Assembly: GCF_038004425.1 (NCBI RefSeq)
Contig: NZ_JBBORC010000001.1
Coordinates: forward strand, 1,899,001 to 1,963,000
Direction: 5' to 3'
Source of the DNA: Solibacillus sp. FSL W7-1464
Lineage (GTDB): Bacteria > Bacillota > Bacilli > Bacillales_A > Planococcaceae
Length of the DNA stretch: 64,000 bases
Part shown: positions 8,936 through 15,652 of the stretch, in pieces
Layout of the letters: each line of letters starts with the position of its first letter
Position numbering within the stretch: the first letter of the stretch is position 1
Position numbers and translations under genes: made by a program
Notes under the pieces: model-generated
What the model was told of the DNA's origin: nothing
Seen by the model: the letters and a program-made list of their open reading frames with translations, nothing else
Database searches by the model: none

Positions 8936-9475
8936 ATGTTGAATTTGAATACGAACCGGTTAACATTTGAACGGTATAAGAATGAGGACCTCCCATATGT
9001 TATTGACCTCGTTACGGATCCCTTCATGATGAGATTTATTGGAAATGGACAAATAAAGGATAAGCAATATGCGAGTCATCTGATTGAACGGATGATTGAA
9101 CAGTATCGAAACTTTGGGGATTACGGCTTACATAAACTAATTCATCGTCAAACGGGAGAGTTTATCGGACACGCGGGTCTTGTTGCACAAGTTATTGACG
9201 ATACATTTGAAATCGAGCTCGGGTACTGGATAAAACGAGCATACTGGGGACAAGGCTACGGGTTTGAAGCGGCACAGGGCCTTGCGGAGTATGCAGATGA
9301 AGAAATATGGTTGCACCGGTATATTTCAGCGATTCAAGTTGGAAATGAAGGGTCTAAAAGAATTGCCTTGAAAAACGGGATGCATTTGGAGAAAATCATT
9401 GAAATGGACGGAAAAATGGTTGAAATCTATGTTAAGCTCAATTCATTTGAAGAAGATGAAACGGAAGCTTTATAA
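8936..9475 (+). CDS. GNAT family N-acetyltransferase (RimJ/RimL type)
   Basis: This 179-residue acetyl-CoA dependent acyltransferase has the opening LxTxRLxxxRYxxEDLPYV typical of RimJ/RimL-like enzymes. The acetyl-CoA binding loop follows the ELGYWIKRAYWGQGYGFEAA motif near residues 98-117, with QGYG as a variant of the usual Q/RxxGxG/A. TGGAGGA precedes the ATG. The substrate cannot be deduced. It is 18 bp from the transglutaminase-like gene and probably co-transcribed. Confidence 0.88.
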   Translation: MLNLNTNRLTFERYKNEDLPYVIDLVTDPFMMRFIGNGQIKDKQYASHLIERMIEQYRNFGDYGLHKLIHRQTGEFIGHAGLVAQVIDDTFEIELGYWIKRAYWGQGYGFEAAQGLAEYADEEIWLHRYISAIQVGNEGSKRIALKNGMHLEKIIEMDGKMVEIYVKLNSFEEDETEAL

Positions 9476-9493
9476 GAGGAGTATCGACATATT

Positions 9494-11011
9494 GTGAAAA
9501 CTTATTTTGAGAGCTACAAACAGTATAAAAGGCAAGGTAATTCAATCAAAACAACAACCATTACAGCGAAACAGCTGCTGCCGGCGCTTATTGCCCATAT
9601 GGAGCGCATGGATAGGCAGTTTACACTTCATATTAACGGCCAGCTGCCAATGCCGATTGATTCTTTAATTAAGGAAGCTTTTGATCAGTGCCATCTGGAA
9701 CAGCCGTTTTATACCCAGCATTGTGAAAAGCGCAGCTACAAATATCGCCAGTTAACGAAAAATCGGATCAAGGTGGAATTTACGATGCGTTATCGTATGG
9801 CACGTCAGGAAGAGAAATGGATTGTTGACGAAATTCACAGCATTTTAAAAAATCGAATTCATCCTGACATGTCTGCACTGCAACAGGTTTTCATTGTCCA
9901 TGACTATATTGCAAGAACGTATAGCTATGAACGCCATACTGATGCTTCACCGTTTGCTGTGTACACGTTTATGAATGAAAAACACGGTGTTTGCATGGCA
10001 TACGCGCTACTGTTTGAAAAGATGATGGAAGCACTTGAGATCCCTTGTTATTATGTCATTGGAAAAGCAGCGGGTGAGGGATCAGAGGGGCATGCTTGGA
10101 ATATGGTGCAGCTTGATGATGATTGGTATCATGTAGACGTGACTTGGGATGATATCGGTTCGATTCCCGGTAAAGAAGTTCGCTATCGCTATTTTTTAGT
10201 TGCGGATGAAAAAATGCGTCTTGACCATGAATGGAATGAAAATCATTATCCAATCTGTACGAGTACTAAATTTGAAGCGTTCCATCGTTTAAATGATGGC
10301 TGTCTCGTCAACACTAGTTTATATTATGCACATCCTGTAAATGGCTACTTGTATGAAATAAACTTCGCAGATTATCTTTTTCAGGCAAAACAGAAACTTG
10401 CGGTTAAAATTCAATTTTGTTTCTATATAAATGGATTGTTATATTTCAGGAATGATTCTCATAATGGCTATTTGTATCAATTGAAGCCAGATACTGAGGA
10501 ATTGACACAAATAAGCGCGGAACAAGTTATACGAATCTATGAAACTGATATGGCACTAGAAGTCGTGTATGCAGATCAAACGACTGAAAGTATTCAGAAA
10601 ATGATTTCCGTGGATGCAGTAAGAGAAAATTCATTATTAGGTGAAACTGCTGAAAATCGCTTGGAAGTCCCGTTAAATACATTTGGGGACAGCTGGGTAG
10701 CGACAATTGATCAGCAAGATGAATGGCAGCCGATTGTGTTTAAAAGCGCGGATGGAATCGAATTGAATATAGATGATCCATACAAACAGTTAACGGTAGA
10801 TTTATATATTAATAGAGGTTTACATATTCAAATGATGAGTAACCGAAAAAACGTGGAATTTAAGCAGCCGGCACAATTGAAGATGCCAATTATGTTAATA
10901 CCAGGTTTAGAAAAACAATTAAGTAAACAAAACGCGCTGGATTATTTTGCTGATGATGAGTATGTTTATATACAGTTATATAAAAGCGTAACGATCCAAC
11001 TCAAAAAGTAA
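9494..11011 (+). CDS. Transglutaminase-like domain protein
   Basis: The 505-residue protein carries a central transglutaminase-like (papain-fold) domain. The catalytic triad is visible as C167 in HGVCMAY, H200 in GHAWN and D215 in YHVDVTWDD. Bacterial members often act as cysteine proteases or process peptides; the target is unknown here. Residues 280-505 show no recognised domain and look beta-rich with repeated YLYEI/YLYQL-type strands, suggestive of a propeller or repeat fold. No signal peptide is seen. The GTG start is assumed from frame length, with AGAGGAG about 12 bases upstream, a long spacing. Confidence 0.82.
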   Translation: MKTYFESYKQYKRQGNSIKTTTITAKQLLPALIAHMERMDRQFTLHINGQLPMPIDSLIKEAFDQCHLEQPFYTQHCEKRSYKYRQLTKNRIKVEFTMRYRMARQEEKWIVDEIHSILKNRIHPDMSALQQVFIVHDYIARTYSYERHTDASPFAVYTFMNEKHGVCMAYALLFEKMMEALEIPCYYVIGKAAGEGSEGHAWNMVQLDDDWYHVDVTWDDIGSIPGKEVRYRYFLVADEKMRLDHEWNENHYPICTSTKFEAFHRLNDGCLVNTSLYYAHPVNGYLYEINFADYLFQAKQKLAVKIQFCFYINGLLYFRNDSHNGYLYQLKPDTEELTQISAEQVIRIYETDMALEVVYADQTTESIQKMISVDAVRENSLLGETAENRLEVPLNTFGDSWVATIDQQDEWQPIVFKSADGIELNIDDPYKQLTVDLYINRGLHIQMMSNRKNVEFKQPAQLKMPIMLIPGLEKQLSKQNALDYFADDEYVYIQLYKSVTIQLKK

Positions 11012-11294
11012 GCGAATGGCCATAATATAACGGGTTCGGTAATGTTGTGGCCATTTCATTAAAAAACGCATTTCGTCTCACTATTATAAGTATACTTTTG
11101 AAACGAGACCTAACTTCCTATAATATATATTATGACCGTGTCCCTATTTTTAAAATGAGTTGTAGCCTTTTCGCTCGCCACTTGGAAATTGATGTACAAT
11201 TACAAGAACTTCGGGACACTCTATTTTTGGATATTAATACTGAAAACTTAGAAGTTCGGGTCTGAAGTTCTATCCATATTGGATTTTATAATAG

Positions 11295-11337
11295 ATAATC
11301 AAACCTGCTCATCTAATAACGGGACAGGTTTGATTAT
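11295..11337. repeat. Perfect 13-bp inverted repeat
   Basis: ATAATCAAACCTG / CAGGTTTGATTAT with a 17-nt loop. It lies just beyond the stop of the degraded gene and may be its old terminator. Confidence 0.5.
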
Positions 11338-11625
11338 TATTTAACTGGAGTATTGATCTCTTTTATAAATGCTGCATAATCAGATTGTTTTAATACAAAT
11401 AAATTAGTATTATTCCAATGACTTATATCAGCTAAAAACTCATTACTTGAAATACTTTTTTTAATTTATTATTCCTCCCTTTTTCACTTAATATTTCTTC
11501 GAAGTCTATAGTATTTTGTGTACATTCAGATATATAGTCTTTAAACAGCTATTGTTTTCAATAAATAATAAAAACCTCGATAAATCTTGTTGTTCTAAAC
11601 CTAGGCAGTGTCTTTCATAAAGTAA
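11337..11625 (-). pseudogene. Frameshifted remnant of an unknown gene
   Basis: Three consecutive minus-strand pieces in different frames read like normal protein. The first contains CLGLEQQDLSRFLLFIENN, the second NTIDFEEILSEKGRNNK, and the third NEFLADISHWNNTNLFVLK followed by SDYAAFIKEINTPVK and a stop. No start codon with a ribosome site joins them. They look like the C-terminal part of one protein broken by two frameshifts. The family is not recognised. Confidence 0.5.
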
Positions 11626-11655
11626 TTATGTTCAATGATGCATTCTATATTTGTA

Positions 11656-12144
11656 TTAGATAGAATTTCTTCTTTCTAATAGCACATTATCTTTCCATAT
11701 TCCATCTAATTGAGCGATCTTTTCTCGCACTCCAACAATACGAAAGCCATTCTTGATGTGTAAGTTGAGGCTAGCAACATTCTCTTTAAAGATTTTGGAT
11801 TCTAGAGTCCAAAAACCTTCCTTTTCAGAAGCTATAATCATATGCTTTAATAATAAATCACCGATTCCTTTCCCTTTAGCGTGTGTATCTATATAAATAC
11901 TTACTTCTCCTACCCCCTTATACACATTTCGTTTGGAAACGGGAGATAATTTACACCAACCTAAAATATGAATTTCCTCATATGCCACAAATGAACATTG
12001 AGGATTTGCTTCACCAAACCATTCATCATAGGATGCTGGTGCTTTCGATTCGAATGTAGCCATTTTTGTTTCTATCCCTGCTTCATAAATTCGTTTTACA
12101 TCTTGCCAATCTTCACTTACAACAGACCGCACTTTAATTGCCAT
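11656..12144 (-). CDS. GNAT acetyltransferase of the phosphinothricin/arsinothricin acetyltransferase (PAT/ArsN1) type
   Basis: The 162-residue enzyme has the PAT family layout: the N-terminal IRxxxxxDWxxVxxIY-like opening, TFE near residue 31, the acetyl-CoA motif AKGKGIGDLLL near residues 97-107, and the C-terminal NGFRIVGVREKIAQLDGIWKD stretch typical of Bar/PAT/YwnH proteins. PAT-type enzymes acetylate phosphinothricin or related amino acids; the ArsN1 subgroup acetylates the arsenical antibiotic arsinothricin. It is divergent from a Cys-rich MarR regulator and shares its operator region. That, and an arsRBC operon 14 kb away, makes an arsenical substrate plausible but unproven. GGAGG precedes the ATG. 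Confidence 0.85.
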   Translation of the reverse strand: MAIKVRSVVSEDWQDVKRIYEAGIETKMATFESKAPASYDEWFGEANPQCSFVAYEEIHILGWCKLSPVSKRNVYKGVGEVSIYIDTHAKGKGIGDLLLKHMIIASEKEGFWTLESKIFKENVASLNLHIKNGFRIVGVREKIAQLDGIWKDNVLLERRNSI

Positions 12145-12192
12145 CGATTAACCTCCATATAAATTAATTGATAATCAAAATAATAAATACAA

Positions 12193-12211
12193 TAGTTGCA
12201 TTTTACAAGTA
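12193..12211. promoter_or_regulatory. Probable MarR operator, site 1 (divergent intergenic region)
   Basis: TAGTTGCATTTTACAAGTA is a near-palindrome matching the site at 12723-12741 at 15 of 19 positions. It lies between the acetyltransferase and marR starts, so it could control both. Confidence 0.6.
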
Positions 12212-12242
12212 TTTTTGATTTAATTTTATTAGAGGTGATTGA

Positions 12243-12689
12243 ATGGAAAACAAACGCGAAATTTTTCACATACTAACACGAAGATTTGGCTTATTAAACA
12301 AAAATTGCTGCACTGTTGGATCGTTTGAAATTTCTACAATCCAAAGTCATATAATTTATGAAATCGATAAAAAGAAAACACCTTCTATGCAACAAATAGC
12401 AGAAACACTCGCAATGGATATTACGACATTCAGTCGTCAAATTCAAACACTTATAAAAATGGATTTGGTGAAAAAAACACCGTCTCCACAAGATAAACGT
12501 GTGTCGATTTTATCATTAACAACACAAGGGAAATTTGTCGCAACAACAATTGATGAGTCCATGAATACCTATTTAGAAGAAGTATTTTCACATATGAATG
12601 ATTTTGAAAAAGAAACTGTGCTACGCTCTATTCAACTACTAAATGAAGCTATGTCCAAATCAAAAGTATGCTGCACCCCTCTTTACTAA
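12243..12689 (+). CDS. MarR family regulator with vicinal cysteine pairs
   Basis: The 148-residue winged-helix protein has the MarR recognition region SMQQIAETLAMDITTFSRQIQ near residues 49-69, followed by a wing containing SPQDKRVSILSLT. Unusually it carries two adjacent-Cys pairs, C22-C23 near the dimerisation helix and C143-C144 at the extreme C-terminus. These would be close together in the MarR dimer fold and suggest thiol-based sensing of a metalloid or oxidant. Two 19-bp near-palindromes, one upstream of this gene and one upstream of the next, are likely binding sites. The next gene product also carries CC pairs. Confidence 0.85.
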   Translation: MENKREIFHILTRRFGLLNKNCCTVGSFEISTIQSHIIYEIDKKKTPSMQQIAETLAMDITTFSRQIQTLIKMDLVKKTPSPQDKRVSILSLTTQGKFVATTIDESMNTYLEEVFSHMNDFEKETVLRSIQLLNEAMSKSKVCCTPLY

Positions 12690-12722
12690 GCAAGAGCAAT
12701 CTTGCTTTTCATTTTCAAAATA

Positions 12723-12741
12723 TAGTTGTACTTTGCAACTA
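12723..12741. promoter_or_regulatory. Probable MarR operator, site 2 (upstream of the flavoprotein gene)
   Basis: TAGTTGTACTTTGCAACTA has perfect 6-bp half-sites TAGTTG / CAACTA around 7 nt. It is related to site 1 at 12193-12211. Confidence 0.6.
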
Positions 12742-12766
12742 AATAAATTTGATGGAGGATTTTCAA

Positions 12767-14167
12767 ATGGAAATTAAATTAACGGTTAAATCACAAACTT
12801 CAAGTTGTTGTTCAGCTACTCCTGAACCAACTACAACATGCTGTGGATCTACTGAGCAAACTAAAAAAGAAACAACAAGTAATGAAATGGCATTTCATTT
12901 AAATAAACAATATCCTGTGGCGATACTTGGTGCAGGTCCAGTTGGTTTAGCTGCAGCAGCACATTTAGCAGTAGCTGGTGAATCTTTTATTGTTTTAGAA
13001 AAAGGTGCTGACGTTGCTAAAAATATAAAATCATGGCAACATGTTCGTCTATTCTCTCATTGGCAATATAATGTTGATAAAGCAGCTAAAGAGCTTTTAC
13101 AAAAGCACGGCTGGAAAATGCCACAGGAGGATCAGCTTCCAACAGGTCAAGAAATTCGCGAACACTATTTACAGCCACTAGCCAATATCCCTGAAATTAA
13201 ACCATTCATATCATTTAATACAACAGTGGTTGGTATAAGTAAAAAAAATCACGATAAAATAAAGTCTGCTAACCGTGATCAGGCTCCGTTTGTTTTATAT
13301 ATTGAACAAGACGATGAAACAAAACAAATTTTAGCAAGTGCAATCATTGATGCTACAGGAACGTGGACTCAGCCAAATCCGATTCTTTCAGATAATGTAT
13401 GGACAAAAGCTGAAAAGCAATTAGCTAATAATATTTTTTATGGCATTCCAAACGTAGATGAATTGAAAAATCGCTATTCAGGAAAACATGTCGCTGTTGT
13501 AGGTGGCGGACACTCTGCGATTAATACAATTTTAGAGTTAGAAAAGCTTAAAGATGTTGAAATTACATGGATTTTACGTAAAAAACGTGTGGAAGATGCA
13601 TATGGTGGTGAAGACAAGGATGCACTTGCCGCACGAGGTGAACTAGGTAGCCGAATTCACAACTTAGTTGATGAAGGTAAAGTAAAAGTATATACACCTT
13701 TCTATATTCAGAATCTTGAACAAACAAAAGATGGCATCATCATCAAAGGCGAAGATCCAGACGGTGAACAACAACTTCCTGTAGTTGATGAAATCATCTC
13801 CAATACGGGTAGTCGTCCAGACTTCTCTTTCTTAAATGAAATTCGATTATCGATTGACGCTGCTGTTGAAAGCGTAGAGACGCTTGCACCACTGATTGAC
13901 CCAAATGAGCATAGTTGTGGTACCGTGCGTCCCCACGGCGAGCTAGAGTTGCGTCAACCAGAAGCTGGCTTCTATATTGTTGGTATGAAGAGTTACGGAC
14001 GCGCACCAACGTTCTTAATGGCAACTGGCTATGAACAGGTTCGCTCCATTGTCGCTTATTTAACAGGTGATATAGAGGCTTCGCGTAAGGTGGAGTTAGA
14101 TTTACCTGAAACGGGTGTATGTAGTTTAGATTTAAGTGCATCTAATACCAAAACAACATGTTGCTAA
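12767..14167 (+). CDS. Flavin-dependent monooxygenase/NAD(P)-binding oxidoreductase with terminal Cys pairs (CzcO/ArsO-like)
   Basis: The 466-residue protein has an FAD-binding motif AILGAGPVGLAAAAH near residues 51-65 and an NAD(P)-binding motif VAVVGGGHSAINT near residues 240-252, the layout of flavin monooxygenases (COG2072). CC pairs occur at 14-15 and 25-26 in a Ser/Thr-rich leader and again at the last two residues. Such pairs could bind a soft metal or arsenite, or form redox disulfides. The start at 12767 is chosen because TGGAGGA sits seven bases upstream; the earlier TTG and ATG codons lie before or in that site. ArsO is a similar flavoprotein in some ars operons; assignment here is inference. 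Confidence 0.82.
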   Translation: MEIKLTVKSQTSSCCSATPEPTTTCCGSTEQTKKETTSNEMAFHLNKQYPVAILGAGPVGLAAAAHLAVAGESFIVLEKGADVAKNIKSWQHVRLFSHWQYNVDKAAKELLQKHGWKMPQEDQLPTGQEIREHYLQPLANIPEIKPFISFNTTVVGISKKNHDKIKSANRDQAPFVLYIEQDDETKQILASAIIDATGTWTQPNPILSDNVWTKAEKQLANNIFYGIPNVDELKNRYSGKHVAVVGGGHSAINTILELEKLKDVEITWILRKKRVEDAYGGEDKDALAARGELGSRIHNLVDEGKVKVYTPFYIQNLEQTKDGIIIKGEDPDGEQQLPVVDEIISNTGSRPDFSFLNEIRLSIDAAVESVETLAPLIDPNEHSCGTVRPHGELELRQPEAGFYIVGMKSYGRAPTFLMATGYEQVRSIVAYLTGDIEASRKVELDLPETGVCSLDLSASNTKTTCC

Positions 14168-14210
14168 TTAAAAGGGCCACGCTAGCTGAACTAGTGTGGC
14201 CCTTTTAATT
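14166..14210 (+). terminator. Strong bidirectional terminator
   Basis: Twenty-base arms at 14166-14185 and 14191-14210 with one G-T pair and a 5-nt loop; the stem overlaps the flavoprotein stop codon. Confidence 0.85.
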
Positions 14211-14251
14211 AACAAGAAAGTCTTGTCCATGTACATCAATTTCTAATCAAC

Positions 14252-14312
14252 AATATGGCCCAAAAACGCGAACTTCTTATTGAAGAATCGCGTCCGAATG
14301 TTTAATAATATT
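14252..14312. repeat. Intergenic palindromic repeat, copy A
   Basis: It contains AATATGGCCC, then a hairpin CGCGA/TTCTT-loop-AAGAA/TCGCG, then CCGAATGTTTA and AATATT. It is closely similar to copy B at 18356-18432. A weaker piece is at 14934-14975. Confidence 0.65.
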
Positions 14313-14328
14313 GATTTATATTAACTGG

Positions 14329-14913
14329 TTAATGAGTACTATTTAATTCACCATTTTTTATTGGTTTAATTGTAGAATAAATTAACTCGCCAGTTTCGGA
14401 AAGTGCTCTAATGTTTACAGGCATTAACATCTCATAATCTGATTTAACAAAGAAAAATTGCGCTCCCACACTGTTAACGATCAAAGCATCTTCAAAGAAG
14501 TCTTTCTTTGTTTCAACTTCTATTCTCTTAATAATAGGATTGATAATTTGACCAAAATAGTAGGATCTGTTTCGTTCCTTTGAACCTGATGCACTCCAAG
14601 TAAATTCATCATCTTCAATAGGTGGAAAATATGTTGAAATTAATGTAGATTCTAATCCCTCATCATTTCTTAACTCCCAATTCCCCAACCAATTTTGCTC
14701 TAACCGAGCCATCATAATTGAATCCCAATTTCTAAGTATGGTTAACCAGTCCCCATCTATTTTTCTAACAAGATAGACCTCTTCTGTTGCAGAAGACCAT
14801 TTTTCCGTAAATTTAAATACATCCTCTTCTGTGGGTGGTTGTTTGTGATTATAAATTAGAAATACAGTTATCGATACCGTTAATGTTACTATCCAAATAA
14901 ATATCTTCCTCAA
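14329..14913 (-). CDS. Hypothetical exported/membrane-anchored protein (194 aa)
   Basis: Not recognised. It starts at TTG 14913 with GGGGGGA upstream. Residues 4-20 (IFIWIVTLTVSITVFLI) form a signal anchor without a lipobox or clear cleavage site. The rest is predicted extracytoplasmic, rich in W, Y, E and S. It is monocistronic, bracketed by intergenic repeats, within the accessory region. Confidence 0.7.
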   Translation of the reverse strand: MRKIFIWIVTLTVSITVFLIYNHKQPPTEEDVFKFTEKWSSATEEVYLVRKIDGDWLTILRNWDSIMMARLEQNWLGNWELRNDEGLESTLISTYFPPIEDDEFTWSASGSKERNRSYYFGQIINPIIKRIEVETKKDFFEDALIVNSVGAQFFFVKSDYEMLMPVNIRALSETGELIYSTIKPIKNGELNSTH

Positions 14914-14933
14914 TTAATCCCCCCCTTTTTCTG

Positions 14934-15020
14934 AAAAAGGCGAACTTCTTTTCAAGAATCCCGATTGTGGAATATTGTTTTTATGTATCCCCAAATTTTT
15001 CGTTTGGGAGCGTTTATTGA
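14934..15020. repeat. Two degenerate intergenic palindrome pieces
   Basis: 14934-14975 resembles part of the repeat at 14252-14312 (GGCGAACTTCTT, AAGAATCCCGATTG). 14987-15020 holds CCCCAAA-loop-TTTGGGAGCGTTTATT, which recurs at 20367-20400 in the same position relative to a minus-strand stop codon. Confidence 0.5.
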
Positions 15021-15059
15021 ATTTACTATTTTTATCCTTTTTCACTAATTTTGTATTAT

Positions 15060-15515
15060 TTATTTTGCGATAAACATGAAATATTGTTTAATAAGATTTT
15101 TTATCAGTGGATTAAGTCCTTCAGGTAACTCACTTACTCTAAAAAACATTACTTCGGTAGTTTCTTGACCATCTGCTTTAAGAACACCACCTTTAATTTC
15201 TTTTGAAATATATGCAATTGTAACAGGGTAAAATTGGTCGCCGTTTGGTAACTTCACAAAATGCTGTTTTCCAGAATAGACACCCACTAAATCAAGTTTA
15301 CCTATTTCAAGCCCTGTTTCTTCTAATACTTCTCTTCTTCCTGCTTCTTCAGTAGACTCTCCTAATTCGATAAACCCGCCGGGAACACCCCATTGCCCAT
15401 CATTTCTTCTTTGCAGCAATAAATCTCCATTTCCGTTAACCACAGCTACCGCAACTCCAACTAAATTGAGAGGTTGGTTACCCACAATCTTGCGTAAATC
15501 TTCAACATATCCCAT
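15060..15515 (-). CDS. NUDIX hydrolase
   Basis: The 151-residue pyrophosphohydrolase has a complete Nudix box near residues 45-67: GGFIELGESTEEAGRREVLEE, matching G-x5-E-x7-REUxEExGU, the Mg2+-binding catalytic helix. An RRNDGQWGVPGG strand precedes it, as in ADP-ribose/NADH or nucleotide-sanitising members. The substrate cannot be told. GGAGGAAACT precedes the ATG. Confidence 0.92.
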   Translation of the reverse strand: MGYVEDLRKIVGNQPLNLVGVAVAVVNGNGDLLLQRRNDGQWGVPGGFIELGESTEEAGRREVLEETGLEIGKLDLVGVYSGKQHFVKLPNGDQFYPVTIAYISKEIKGGVLKADGQETTEVMFFRVSELPEGLNPLIKNLIKQYFMFIAK

Positions 15516-15652
15516 AGTTTCCTCCTAAAAAATATAATAAGTGTTTACCAAATTATATTTCAACAACTTCAAAAAATTTCCTTTTATAAACCTTGAAAAA
15601 CACTTCCAGGGCCTCATTCGAAAGCATTTCTTAAAAAAATGTTATTATAGTG

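Noticed and set aside
11047-11265. 72-codon plus-strand frame after the transglutaminase-like gene
   Set aside because: No ribosome site, poor amino-acid composition, and it overlaps no conserved motif; probably chance.
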